From Pseudomonadota bacterium (lineage in GTDB: Bacteria > Myxococcota > Polyangia > Polyangiales > Polyangiaceae): a DNA stretch of 12,919 nt. Location of the stretch: assembly GCA_023419055.1 (NCBI GenBank), contig JAEZYO010001035.1, positions 1 to 12,919 of the forward strand, written 5' to 3'. Below, piece by piece: positions 1-6,600 of this stretch (within the stretch, counting starts at the first letter, position 1; the number at the start of each line of letters is the position of its first letter). A program made the position numbers and the translations under genes. The notes under the pieces were generated by a model. The model saw only the letters and a program-made list of their open reading frames with translations, was not told where the DNA came from and ran no database searches.

Positions 1-257
1 ATCTGATGAGCGACCGCCTTACCGGGATCCGGGCGGCGAACGGCTCGCGCTTCGACGGCCTCGTTGAGGCGGAGGTTCGTGCTGAGTTCGTCGATGGTAA
101 CGCGATCATCGGGCTTGCCGGCCGGAGTCAACGTCGCGGCGGGCTCGAGGCCGCGCGAGCTGCAGGCGAGCACGCCGAAGGTGACGGCGGCGAGCAGGAG
201 AGCGACCGAGCGTTCTGTAGAGGAGGGCACCTGAGTCCCGGGAACGGCAAGAGTCAT
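1..257 (-). CDS. Lipoprotein, N-terminal part (gene runs off the left edge)
   Basis: Reading the minus strand from the ATG at 257 gives an open frame to the window edge without a stop, about 85 residues. Residues 17-32 form a hydrophobic signal segment (SVALLLAAVTFGVLAC) ending in a classical lipobox VLAC with Cys32, so the product should be exported and lipid-anchored. The part after the Cys is Ala/Pro/Arg-rich and polar, with no recognisable domain in what is visible. A GTG at residue 10 is an alternative start and has a weak GGGA about five bases upstream; the ATG has no clear Shine-Dalgarno. A plus-strand frame over the same bases is a shadow: it has no domain and runs antisense to this signal peptide. 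Function is unknown; lipoprotein status is the only firm statement. Confidence 0.68.
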   Translation of the reverse strand, partial: MTLAVPGTQVPSSTERSVALLLAAVTFGVLACSSRGLEPAATLTPAGKPDDRVTIDELSTNLRLNEAVEARAVRRPDPGKAVAHQ

Positions 258-361
258 TCGAAAACCGGAGGAGCGGGCTAGACACTACGCGGGCCGGGGA
301 AGGCTTTCCAGGCCCCAGCGAGGTTCACGCCTCAGGCTCATCGCAGAGCTCTGCTCGAGCT

Positions 362-555
362 GCCGGCCGTTCCGCTACGCTCGGAACTCAAGGACGCACG
401 GGTGCTCATGCTGCCGGTCGGCACCGAATCCAGCAGAAAACACGCTCCGCCAACGTTCAGGCGCCCATGAGCGAAGTTCTAAATTCTTCTTCCCGGGTGC
501 GCCAAAAGCCAAGAGCCGACAGGTTCTTGGCTTTTCGGTTTTCTGGGGGTGGAGG
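362..555 (-). repeat. Intergenic repeat unit A
   Basis: First of six related units. Read on the plus strand it has a dyad GTTCCGCTACGCTCGGAAC (369-387), a middle block with GCAGAAAACACGCT (433-446), a 29 nt core beginning GTTCTAAATTCTTC and ending GGGTGCGCCA (476-504), a hairpin (504-535), then GGTTTTCTGGGGGTGGAGG. It fills most of the gap between the lipoprotein gene ending at 575 and the gene starting at 257. Bases 362-389 are identical to 1862-1889 of unit B, and dyad-to-core spacing is the same in both. Bases 258-361, next to it, show nothing recognisable. Confidence 0.9.
504..535 (-). terminator. Intrinsic terminator hairpin in unit A
   Basis: AAAAGCCAAGAGCC pairs with GGTTCTTGGCTTTT (14 positions, one G-T wobble) around the four-base loop GACA. 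Outer A/T runs on both sides make it a possible bidirectional terminator. It lies 39 bases beyond the stop of the Cys-rich lipoprotein gene. Confidence 0.8.
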
Positions 556-574
556 CCGCGCAGGAGGACCCTGC

Positions 575-1180
575 TCATGGCTTACAAAGCAGCGGGTCGA
601 CCATGCGAGCTTCATGAAGCTCACCCAGGGCGATGACTTCACCGCTCTGAAAGCCGCAGCAGCTCGTCGAGTCGTCACCAAGGCATTCGAAAGCGCTCGG
701 CTTCTTGCTGCTGGACAGGCGGATCCCATGGGCCTGAACCGTCGCGTCCGCATCCGCCGCGAGGATGAGCTCACCGCTGCTGTTGTTGCAGCAAGTGCCT
801 TCTGAACAGAGCAGCAAGGTGGTGGTGACACCGCTGGCTTCCAAGAAACCCCTCACGAACACTTTCTTGGGGCCGTTCGAGCTCGCCGCCTGCACCGCCT
901 CCACCACGCTAAGGGCATCGATCGGCGCGGGGCAAGGTGCGATGGGTATCGCTTTGAAGGGACAGCCTACTTGGGCGAGGCAGCGTGGTGAAACGCTTTC
1001 AATGGGGCGCACAGTCGACTGCTCCGCGCGCGTCCACCGTTCGAGCAGCAGAGCTGGGTCTCGAGGATCGCTGTTCGGAACCGAATCCCCGCAGCGCCGG
1101 CTGGCGCAGCTGCCGATCAGAAGGCAGCTCGCGAACAGTAGCCCTCGGCAGTGACGGCGCCCAGTGATCGCGGCGTGCAC
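575..1180 (-). CDS. Cysteine-rich lipoprotein, 201 aa
   Basis: Start is GTG at 1180 with GAGGAG about eight bases upstream, 16 bases after the stop of the nucleotidyltransferase gene, so the two are probably cotranscribed. Residues 12-25 give a signal segment with lipobox IGSC (Cys25). The mature part has a second half with several cysteines: CSEGTCCN (about 125-132), FECLGDDSTSCCGF (about 164-177) and a Cys two residues before the C-terminal KP. Such clustered Cys in a roughly 100-residue secreted domain is typical of myxobacterial lipoproteins of unknown function; disulfides are likely but no activity can be assigned. A frameshifted copy of the same gene lies at 2927-3475, and this copy is the intact one. 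The stop TGA is followed by repeat unit A. I do not recognise a named family. Confidence 0.72.
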   Translation of the reverse strand: MHAAITGRRHCRGLLFASCLLIGSCASRRCGDSVPNSDPRDPALLLERWTRAEQSTVRPIESVSPRCLAQVGCPFKAIPIAPCPAPIDALSVVEAVQAASSNGPKKVFVRGFLEASGVTTTLLLCSEGTCCNNSSGELILAADADATVQAHGIRLSSSKKPSAFECLGDDSTSCCGFQSGEVIALGELHEARMVDPLLCKP

Positions 1181-1196
1181 GGTGGTGGCTCCTCGG

Positions 1197-1673
1197 TCAG
1201 CGCTTGGGCGTGGTGCCCCGAAGCGCTGCTAGCGCCTCTTCGAGGGCCGGGAGCTGCGCTTGATCGCGGGGGCGACCGGTCGCGCGCTTGCTCGCGATAA
1301 TGCGCTCGAGGGGAAGGACGCGAACCGGGACGCCGTCGATCGTCATCTGAAGCGCATTCTGGTGCTCTGCGTCGAACGCTCCGAGCCCATGCATGTGAAC
1401 GACGACGTCGAAGCGATCGCCGAGTGCATCACCACCAATCGCGGGAGGCATCATGCCGAAGGAGCCTGACACCCAGATCCCTCCGGCAGCGGTCACCGCC
1501 TCGGCGAGAGCGGCATCGGTGGTGCTCGCGAACCAGAGGTCAATGTCCTGCGTGGCCGTGTTCGCGCCCTGGAGCAAGGCTGCGCTCGCATCGACGATGA
1601 TGAAGCGCACTTCGCGAGCGTTGAGCTCGAGCAGGAGCCGACGCTCTGCTTCAGTCAGCGCGGAGTCGGCCAC
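1197..1673 (-). CDS. Nucleotidyltransferase-fold protein, 158 aa (module 1)
   Basis: The start chosen is GTG at 1673, preceded by AAGGG at suitable spacing; it overlaps the upstream small gene by 23 bases, a sign of translational coupling. A longer reading to 1769 only adds sequence that shadows that small gene. The fold shows as ALLQGANTATQDIDLWF with the metal-binding pair Asp43/Asp45, a later Asp89 in RFDVVVHM, and a KRATGRPRDQAQLPAL tail, a pattern seen in the MNT/AbiEii-like nucleotidyltransferases used as toxins or antitoxins that modify RNA or partner proteins. Unlike most of the family, the Gly-Gly/Gly-Ser before the helix is replaced by VDAS (residues 27-30), so catalysis may be altered. 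With the 64-residue gene in front it looks like a two-gene toxin-antitoxin-type module. Which partner is toxic is not shown by the sequence. Confidence 0.75.
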   Translation of the reverse strand: MADSALTEAERRLLLELNAREVRFIIVDASAALLQGANTATQDIDLWFASTTDAALAEAVTAAGGIWVSGSFGMMPPAIGGDALGDRFDVVVHMHGLGAFDAEHQNALQMTIDGVPVRVLPLERIIASKRATGRPRDQAQLPALEEALAALRGTTPKR

Positions 1674-1845
1674 GCGAGAGCCCTTTTCGAAGTCGGTCCT
1701 CCGGAGTCCGTTCGAGGTTGCAGAGGACGTGGTACACGCCCGACACATCGAGCTCCGGCCGTTCGGCAACGATCTTTCGCGCCTCCGCCCAGAGGCGCTC
1801 GTGCCGCTCCTTCCAAGCGCGGGCAGCGTCGCTCTCGACGGTCAT
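1651..1845 (-). CDS. Small partner protein of nucleotidyltransferase module 1, 64 aa
   Basis: ATG at 1845, TGA at 1651-1653, overlapping the nucleotidyltransferase start by 23 bases. The protein is charged and helical, with Trp-Lys-Glu-Arg rich N-terminus and the segment ELDVSGVYHVLCNLERTP followed by a basic end (RLRKGLSRGR). Small proteins with a VYHxLxNLE-type motif directly before a nucleotidyltransferase gene are, as I recall the family, frequent in myxobacteria and relatives. The tight overlap makes it the probable antitoxin or specificity partner. No Shine-Dalgarno is visible; a TATAGT box ends eight bases before the ATG, so the message may be nearly leaderless. The function is inferred from context only. 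Confidence 0.65.
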   Translation of the reverse strand: MTVESDAARAWKERHERLWAEARKIVAERPELDVSGVYHVLCNLERTPEDRLRKGLSRGRLRAD

Positions 1846-1853
1846 CGGCAGGG

Positions 1854-1859
1854 ACTATA
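1854..1859 (-). promoter_or_regulatory. Possible -10 box of nucleotidyltransferase module 1
   Basis: TATAGT on the minus strand ends eight bases before the ATG at 1845, placing the predicted transcript start about two bases from the start codon. There is no convincing -35 element; the upstream DNA is the dyad of repeat unit B. The absence of a Shine-Dalgarno fits a leaderless message. Weak call. Confidence 0.3.
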
Positions 1860-1861
1860 CC

Positions 1862-2066
1862 GCCGGCCGTTCCGCTACGCTCGGAACTCGGCTGCGACGT
1901 ACTGCTGACCCTGCTAGCCGACAGCGAATCCAGCAGAAAAGATGCGACGCCGTCGTTCATGGGGCAGCGACCGCAGTTCTAAATTCTTCTTCCCTGGTCC
2001 GCCAAGAAAGAAAAAGCCGACGCGAGTCGGCTTTTTCTTTCGGGTGGAAGTGCGAGAGCGGGGCTA
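1862..2066 (-). repeat. Intergenic repeat unit B
   Basis: Dyad GTTCCGCTACGCTCGGAAC (1869-1887), CGAATCCAGCAGAAAA block (1925-1940, shared with unit A), core (1976-2004, two base changes near its end: CTGG and TCCGCC), hairpin of unrelated sequence (2007-2040), then GGTGGAAGTGCGAGAGC running into GGGGCTAG. The final CTA is the reverse complement of the vapC stop codon, so the repeat reaches exactly to the end of the coding region. The edge motif matches unit E at nearly every base. Confidence 0.9.
2007..2040 (-). terminator. Perfect 15-bp terminator hairpin in unit B
   Basis: AAAGAAAAAGCCGAC pairs perfectly with GTCGGCTTTTTCTTT around loop GCGA. A GC core flanked by long A and T runs makes a strong, potentially bidirectional intrinsic terminator 23 bases after vapC. 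It sits where the other units have the GCCAAGA-type hairpin but has a different sequence. Confidence 0.88.
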
Positions 2067-2444
2067 GACTTTGAGGAGTCGCACGGCGGGGAAATAGGAA
2101 CGCAGTCGTTCCAGATCGTCAAAGTCAGCCGTCAAGACGCGGTCGCCGCGTCGAGCAGCCGACGCCATGACGATCGCGTCGACGACCGTCGACCCTCTCA
2201 CCGCTGCCATGGCTTCGCCGGCTAGCCGCGCGAGATCGAGGAGCAACGGTTCGATGACACAGGCGTCGAGCAGTCTCGAGATTCGCGCCGAGCGCGCGCC
2301 CCCTCGCCAAGCCTCCGCGACCACCGGGGTCGGCACGGTCAGCTCGAGACCGATCAGCTGCGCGTGCTTCAAGTGTGTGAGCGTTCGCCGATCGGAACGT
2401 TCGAAGCCAAGGAGCGCACCCGTGTCGAGAGTCAGTCCCGCCAT
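2064..2444 (-). CDS. vapC: PIN-domain ribonuclease toxin, VapC family, 126 aa
   Basis: The full PIN-fold acidic set is present: Asp7 in LTLDTGALL, Glu44 in VVAEAW, Asp89 in STVVDAIVM and Asp107 in VLTADFDDL, the residues that hold the Mg or Mn ion in VapC-type RNases (usually cutting tRNA or rRNA loops). The length of 126 is typical. The gene overlaps the antitoxin gene by 13 bases (start 2444, antitoxin stop 2432), the usual coupled toxin-after-antitoxin order. The TAG stop lies within the edge motif of repeat unit B. The target RNA cannot be read from the sequence. No truncation or lost catalytic residue is seen, so the toxin should be active unless bound by VapB. Confidence 0.9.
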   Translation of the reverse strand: MAGLTLDTGALLGFERSDRRTLTHLKHAQLIGLELTVPTPVVAEAWRGGARSARISRLLDACVIEPLLLDLARLAGEAMAAVRGSTVVDAIVMASAARRGDRVLTADFDDLERLRSYFPAVRLLKV

Positions 2445-2722
2445 TCCGCTTGAATCGCGGCGATCTCGCGCGCGGAGATGGCCCCCTTCTCGGCCTCGTA
2501 TTCCGACACCAGCTTTTCCAGGCGCCGGCGGCGCAGTTCCCGAGCGAGGGCCTCCGTCACTTCCGCGCTCAGCGTGCGACCTGCACGCTTGGCCTCGGCC
2601 TCCATCGCCCGGAGGACGCCCTCGTCCACGGTGATCGAGACCTTTTTGGCGCGCCCACGTGGGGGGGCGACCGGCGCTTCCTTGACCGCCGTGCGACGGC
2701 CCTGCCGAGCCACCTTACTCAT
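2432..2722 (-). CDS. vapB: VapB-type antitoxin, ribbon-helix-helix, 96 aa
   Basis: After a basic, Pro-rich N-terminal tail of about 25 residues, the segment KKVSITVDEGVLRAMEAEAK reads as the beta strand and first helix of a ribbon-helix-helix DNA-binding domain, with RTLSAEVTEALARELRRRR as the second helix. The acidic and amphipathic C-terminus (about residues 67-96, ending IAAIQAEWRD) would be the toxin-binding arm. It is expected to dimerise, bind the palindrome just upstream and repress its own operon together with VapC. The start is ATG at 2722; AGGA lies seven bases upstream, but the same bases also serve as a -10 box, so leaderless initiation is an alternative. Confidence 0.87.
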   Translation of the reverse strand: MSKVARQGRRTAVKEAPVAPPRGRAKKVSITVDEGVLRAMEAEAKRAGRTLSAEVTEALARELRRRRLEKLVSEYEAEKGAISAREIAAIQAEWRD

Positions 2723-2727
2723 GTCGT

Positions 2728-2748
2728 TATCCTACCAAGGGTAGGATA
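2728..2748. promoter_or_regulatory. Palindromic operator of vapBC
   Basis: TATCCTACC and GGTAGGATA form a perfect 9-bp inverted repeat around AAG, ending six bases before the vapB start codon. It covers the -10 region, the standard position for autorepression by a ribbon-helix-helix antitoxin or the VapBC complex. Confidence 0.8.
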
Positions 2749-2756
2749 CATTTCAA
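2729..2756 (-). promoter_or_regulatory. vapBC promoter
   Basis: On the minus strand TTGAAA (2756-2751), 16 bases, then TAGGAT (2734-2729), a good match to housekeeping sigma-factor hexamers. The expected transcript start falls on the A of the ATG at 2722. The operator palindrome overlaps the -10 box and most of the spacer. Confidence 0.65.
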
Positions 2757-2769
2757 GGCGTAACTTCGG

Positions 2770-2926
2770 AGCTCCGCTGCGCTCGGGACTCGGCGAGACG
2801 GCGCCATCCGGGGACCGCTCCCGACACGAGCGCGTTAGAAACACGCTGGCTCTGAAGTTTGTCCGCCTCGAGCGCCGTTCTAAATTCTTCTGGCCGGGTG
2901 CGCCAAAAGCCAAGAGCCAAGAGGTT
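2770..2926 (-). repeat. Intergenic repeat unit C, truncated in its hairpin
   Basis: Degenerate dyad around CTCCGCTGCGCTCGGGACTC (2772-2791), AGAAACACGCT (2837-2847), core (2877-2905, CTGG for CTTC), left hairpin arm AAAAGCCAAGAGCC (2905-2918), then a shortened right arm GGTTGGCTT that runs directly into the 3' end of the lipoprotein pseudogene. The normal spacer between gene and hairpin is missing. The hairpin is too damaged to be scored as a terminator. Confidence 0.85.
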
Positions 2927-3475
2927 GGCTTGCAGAGCAGCGGGTCGACCATCCGAGCCTCATGAAGCTCACCCAGGGCGATGACTTCACCGCTCTGAAA
3001 GCCGCACCAGCTCGTCGAGTCATCACCAAGGCATTGGCATTCGAAAGCGCTCGGCTTCCCGCTGCTGGACAGGCGGATCCCATGGGTCTGAACCGTCGCG
3101 TCCACATCCGCGGCGAGGATGAGCTCACCGCTGCTCTTGTTGCAGCAAGTGCCTTCTCGACAGAGCATCACGGTGGTGGTGACACCGCTGGCGTCCAAGA
3201 GACCCCTCACGAACACTTTCTTGGGGCCGTCCAAGCTCGCCGCCTGCAGCGCCTCGTTCACGCTGAGGGCGTCGATCGGCGCGGGGCAAGGCGCTATGGG
3301 TAGCGCTTTTGAAGGGACAGCCTACTTGGGCGAGGTCAGCGTGGTGAGACGCTTTCGACGGGGCGCACGGTCGACTGCTCCGCGCGCGTCCAGCCCCCGA
3401 GCAGCAGAGCTGGGTCTCGAGGGTCGCTGATCGGAACCGAATCCCGGCAGCGCCGGCTGGCGCAGCTGCCGATCA
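2927..3475 (-). pseudogene. Decayed duplicate of the Cys-rich lipoprotein gene
   Basis: This 549-base stretch aligns end to end with 579-1119. The eight-base length difference is fully explained by one 6-base in-frame duplication (GGCATT at about 3032-3043) and two single-T insertions (near 3307-3310 and at 3336) that shift the frame. The frame before 3336 carries IGSCASRRCRDSVP and the frame after about 3307 carries the Cys-rich half, so no single frame gives the protein. The signal peptide is gone: homology stops just before the lipobox and unrelated sequence follows. The normal stop is also lost and the frame would read on into repeat unit C. A shortened product from the ATG at 3261 cannot be excluded but would lack an export signal. 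Confidence 0.85.
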
Positions 3476-3496
3476 AGTCGGCCTTCTTGCTTTGGG

Positions 3497-3688
3497 ATGG
3501 GTGTGGAGCGCGTCTGTCTTTCGAGCCTTGAGAGCCGCGCACCAGCGGCTGGTCGCGAAGCACGCCCGGTCCGCGCGCTGTGGGTCGACGTCTTGGCGAA
3601 CGACCCGGATGCGCCTCCGGAAGAACCGCCCTCTGACCGGGAGGTCTTTTCGTCCCTTCGCGCCCGCGTTACCCGGAAGCCGAAATGA
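3497..3688 (+). CDS. Possible small protein upstream of the SNF2 gene, 63 aa
   Basis: The frame ends in TGA overlapping the SNF2 start codon (ATGA at 3685-3688), the usual sign of coupling, and its second half (ALWVDVLANDPDAPPEEPPS onward) uses G/C at most third codon positions like a real gene. No strong ribosome site precedes the ATG at 3497, no domain is recognisable, and the first 20 residues look like non-coding sequence, so the true start may be internal or the frame may be chance. It occupies the whole stretch between the lipoprotein pseudogene and the SNF2 gene. Confidence 0.33.
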   Translation: MGVERVCLSSLESRAPAAGREARPVRALWVDVLANDPDAPPEEPPSDREVFSSLRARVTRKPK

Positions 3689-6600
3689 GTGCGTCGCGAA
3701 CCTGGTTCGAAAGCGCAGCCGCGGAACTTACCGCGGCTCATCACGACGTCCTGGCGCTGCTCGCGCTCGGTGGCCCGACGAACATCAGCAACCTCACATC
3801 GCTCTCGAACGCGGCAGGGCTCCGAGAGACACCGACGCGCAAGCTCAGTACCACGACCCTACGGCCGCAGGTGGACGCGCTGATCCGAGCAGGGCTAGCG
3901 CGGGTCGAGTCGGAGCGCTTCGTCGTCGAGCCGCGGGCCAAGCACTGGTCTCTCAGGCACGCGAAAGCCCGAGGGCGCTTGAGCCACCTCTCGATGGCCG
4001 TCAGCGCGGAGCGCTACAGCTCTCGGTTCTACCCTGGCGAGGTGCTCCTCGCGGAGAAGGCGCTCTTCGAGCTCGACGCGGCGCTCGCGAGCGGCGGCGT
4101 CGACCTCGATGACGCGCTCGATCGGGCGCTCGGCGCGACGAAGGCGCTCGGCGATCCGGAGACGGTCGTGGCGATTCACTCGGCGTTTCCCGCCCTCGTG
4201 CTCTCTTTCGACCGCGACTGGCTCACGAGCGTGCCGGAGGCTCCCCGCGTGCGCCTGCTCGAGCTCGCCTTGCGCCTCGCCGAGGTGACGGGGAAGCCGA
4301 TCGGCGAGCTCTACCCCTACCTGCTGGCGCGTCCGGCGCTCTACTCGGCACGTCCGGAGCTCTGCTCGGCGCTGTTCTCGCTGTCGCTCTTCGGCGGAGA
4401 TTCGGAGGGCAGCGCCGAGATCCTGCGCCGTGTCGAAGGCGACCGAGCCGCGGTCCTTCGAGCCGCGCTCGCGACGGCGCAGGGAAGGTTCGCGGAGCCG
4501 GTCGAGTTCAAGCCCGCCAAGAGACAAGACCCCGTCGGCGCGGCGCGCCTGCTCCAGGCGCTGCTGCTGCTCGGCCGGGGAGGCGTGGCTGACCTCGCCG
4601 CCGCGAAGAGCATCGCGACGCTGGGCGCGCGCAAGAGCGCGCCGTTTCGTCGCTCTGCCTCCTGGTTGAAGGAGATGGTGGAGTTCGCCGGCGGACAGAA
4701 GGGCCCGGTCAAGTCCGCGTTCGAGTCTCGCACGGAGACGGATTGCCTCGAGGCGCTCTTCCGCGGCACCTTCGCGATCTGGACGGACTCGCCCTATGGC
4801 GGCGAGCTCGCCGCCAATCAGTGCGCCGAGTACGCGAAGTTCTTCGGCGCAGTGGGACAGAAATGGCTCGCCGATCAGTATCTAGCCTGCTCCGAGCAGC
4901 TCGAGAGGCGCTCGCCTCGAACGCCCGGCGAACGAGCGCGCCTGGAACAAGCGGAGCCTCGCAACTCCGAAGGCGCGGCGCCAAGCAGTGCGAGAGCGAG
5001 GGCGCTCTTCGAGCTGCGAACAGCCAAGGCTCGCTGGGAGCTCTCGCTCGAGGCGCTGGAGCGCGTCGCGACCAGCGTGACCAGCGCGAGCCTCGACGCA
5101 GCCCCGACCGCCGAGGAGCGCATCCTCTGGCGCGTGACTCCTTGGGGCTTCGGGATCGAGCCCTACCTCCAGACGCGCAAGGGCAACGGCTTCACGCGCG
5201 GGCGCAAGGTCGCCGTCAAGCACCTCCTGCCCGGTGAGGCCCAGCTCGAGCGCTTGCCGCCCGAGGATCGGGCCGTGGCGGCGTACGCTCGGGAGCGCCG
5301 CGTCATCGAGTTCGGCTATCCGCGAGTGTTCCACGAGTTCGAGCCCGCGGCGTTCCTGGCCCTGGTGGGGCACCCCCGGGTCGAACACGCCGGCAGCGAG
5401 CGACCCGTCGAGGTGACGCGCGGCACGGTCCAGATCGCGGCCCAGGCCGTGGGGGACTCGCTCGTGGTGAAGCTCGATCCGCCCGACCTGAAGCGGGCGC
5501 TCGAGGTCAGGGAGGAGGGCGCGCGCCTCGTCGTGTACTCCGTCGACGAGCAGGCGGCGCCGCTCTTGCCGCTGCTAGGCCCGGGACTCACCGTGCCGCT
5601 CTCGGCTCGTGAGCGATTGCTCGCGTCGCTCGGCCGCCTCGCGCACGTCCTGCCGGTTCAGACTTCGGAGACCACCGAAGCGAACCACGTACCGCCGGAC
5701 CCCCGCGTCTGGCTGCGCGTCGTCCCGCGCGGCCAAGGTCTCCTCGTCACTGCGTCCGCCCGACCGCTCGGCGCTGCCGGGCCGACCCTGGTGCTCGGCG
5801 TCGGGGCGCGCCGTCTACTCGGACGCCGGGACGACGAGTCCGTGCAGACCGAGCGCGACCTCGACCAGGAGCGCCGAGAGCTCGGCGAGCTCCTCGACCT
5901 CTGCCCGATGCTGGCAGGGCTGGAGCACAGCGAGCCAGTGACGCTCGAGGACGCAGAGTCGTGCCTCGAGCTGCTCTCGGTGCTCCAGCGCCCGGACTGC
6001 CGCGCCGCGGTCGAGTGGCCCGAAGGAAAACCGCTCCGGCTCCGCGCACGCGTGGGCCGCGGTGCGCTCCGCGCACGCGTCGAGCGAGATGCCTCGCGTT
6101 TCTTCGCCGCCGGCACGTTGATGGTCGACGGTGAGGCGAGCATCGAGCTCAGTGAGCTGGTCGCTCTGGTCTCGGAGAGCCCGGGCAGGTTCGTGCGCCT
6201 CTCGAGCGGCGACTTCATCGAGCTCGAGCGGGACCTCCGCGAGGCGCTCGAGCTCTTGAACGTAGTATCCATCGAGGGCGCGGGCCGGCGCCGTGGTGTC
6301 GCGCTCTCCCCGAGCGCGTTTGCGGTGATCGACAAGCTGTCGGACGAAGGGTCGGGGTTCGAGCTCGACGCCGAAGTGGCCGACTATCGCGCTCGGCTCG
6401 AGCGCGCCTTTTCCTCGGGTCCAGCGCTGCCCTCAGGCTTGGAGGCAGAGCTCCGCGACTACCAGCTCGAAGGCTTCCGGTGGCTGGCCCGCCTCTCCGA
6501 CGCGGAGCTCTCGGGTTGTCTAGCCGACGACATGGGCCTCGGTAAGACGCTTCAAGCCGTCGCGCTGCTGCTCTATCGCAGCGAGCAAGGACCCGCGCTC

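Noticed and set aside
476..504. Core as the 3' end of a tRNA (TTCTAAA like a T-loop, ending GCGCCA)
   Set aside because: The flanking bases do not form a T stem, and no anticodon arm, D arm or matching 5' acceptor strand lies upstream in any copy.
476..535. Repeat units as canonical integron attC sites
   Set aside because: No GTTRRRY / RYYYAAC pair sits at the expected ends; the only GTT near the core is followed by CTAA. No integron integrase is in the window. The array layout is similar but the site is not.
1453..1908. Plus-strand ORF antisense to nucleotidyltransferase module 1
   Set aside because: A shadow of the minus-strand genes, which have family motifs and coupled overlaps; the plus frame is Ser/Arg-rich with no domain.
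476..1976. The exact 1500-base distance between cores A and B as a meaningful period
   Set aside because: Other intervals are 901, 5167, 1549 and 846 bases; the round number is coincidence.
2719..3261. A 180-residue minus-strand ORF taken as an intact protein
   Set aside because: It is the C-terminal part of the frameshifted lipoprotein copy reading through repeat unit C and the vapBC promoter; its last 70 residues are repeat sequence.
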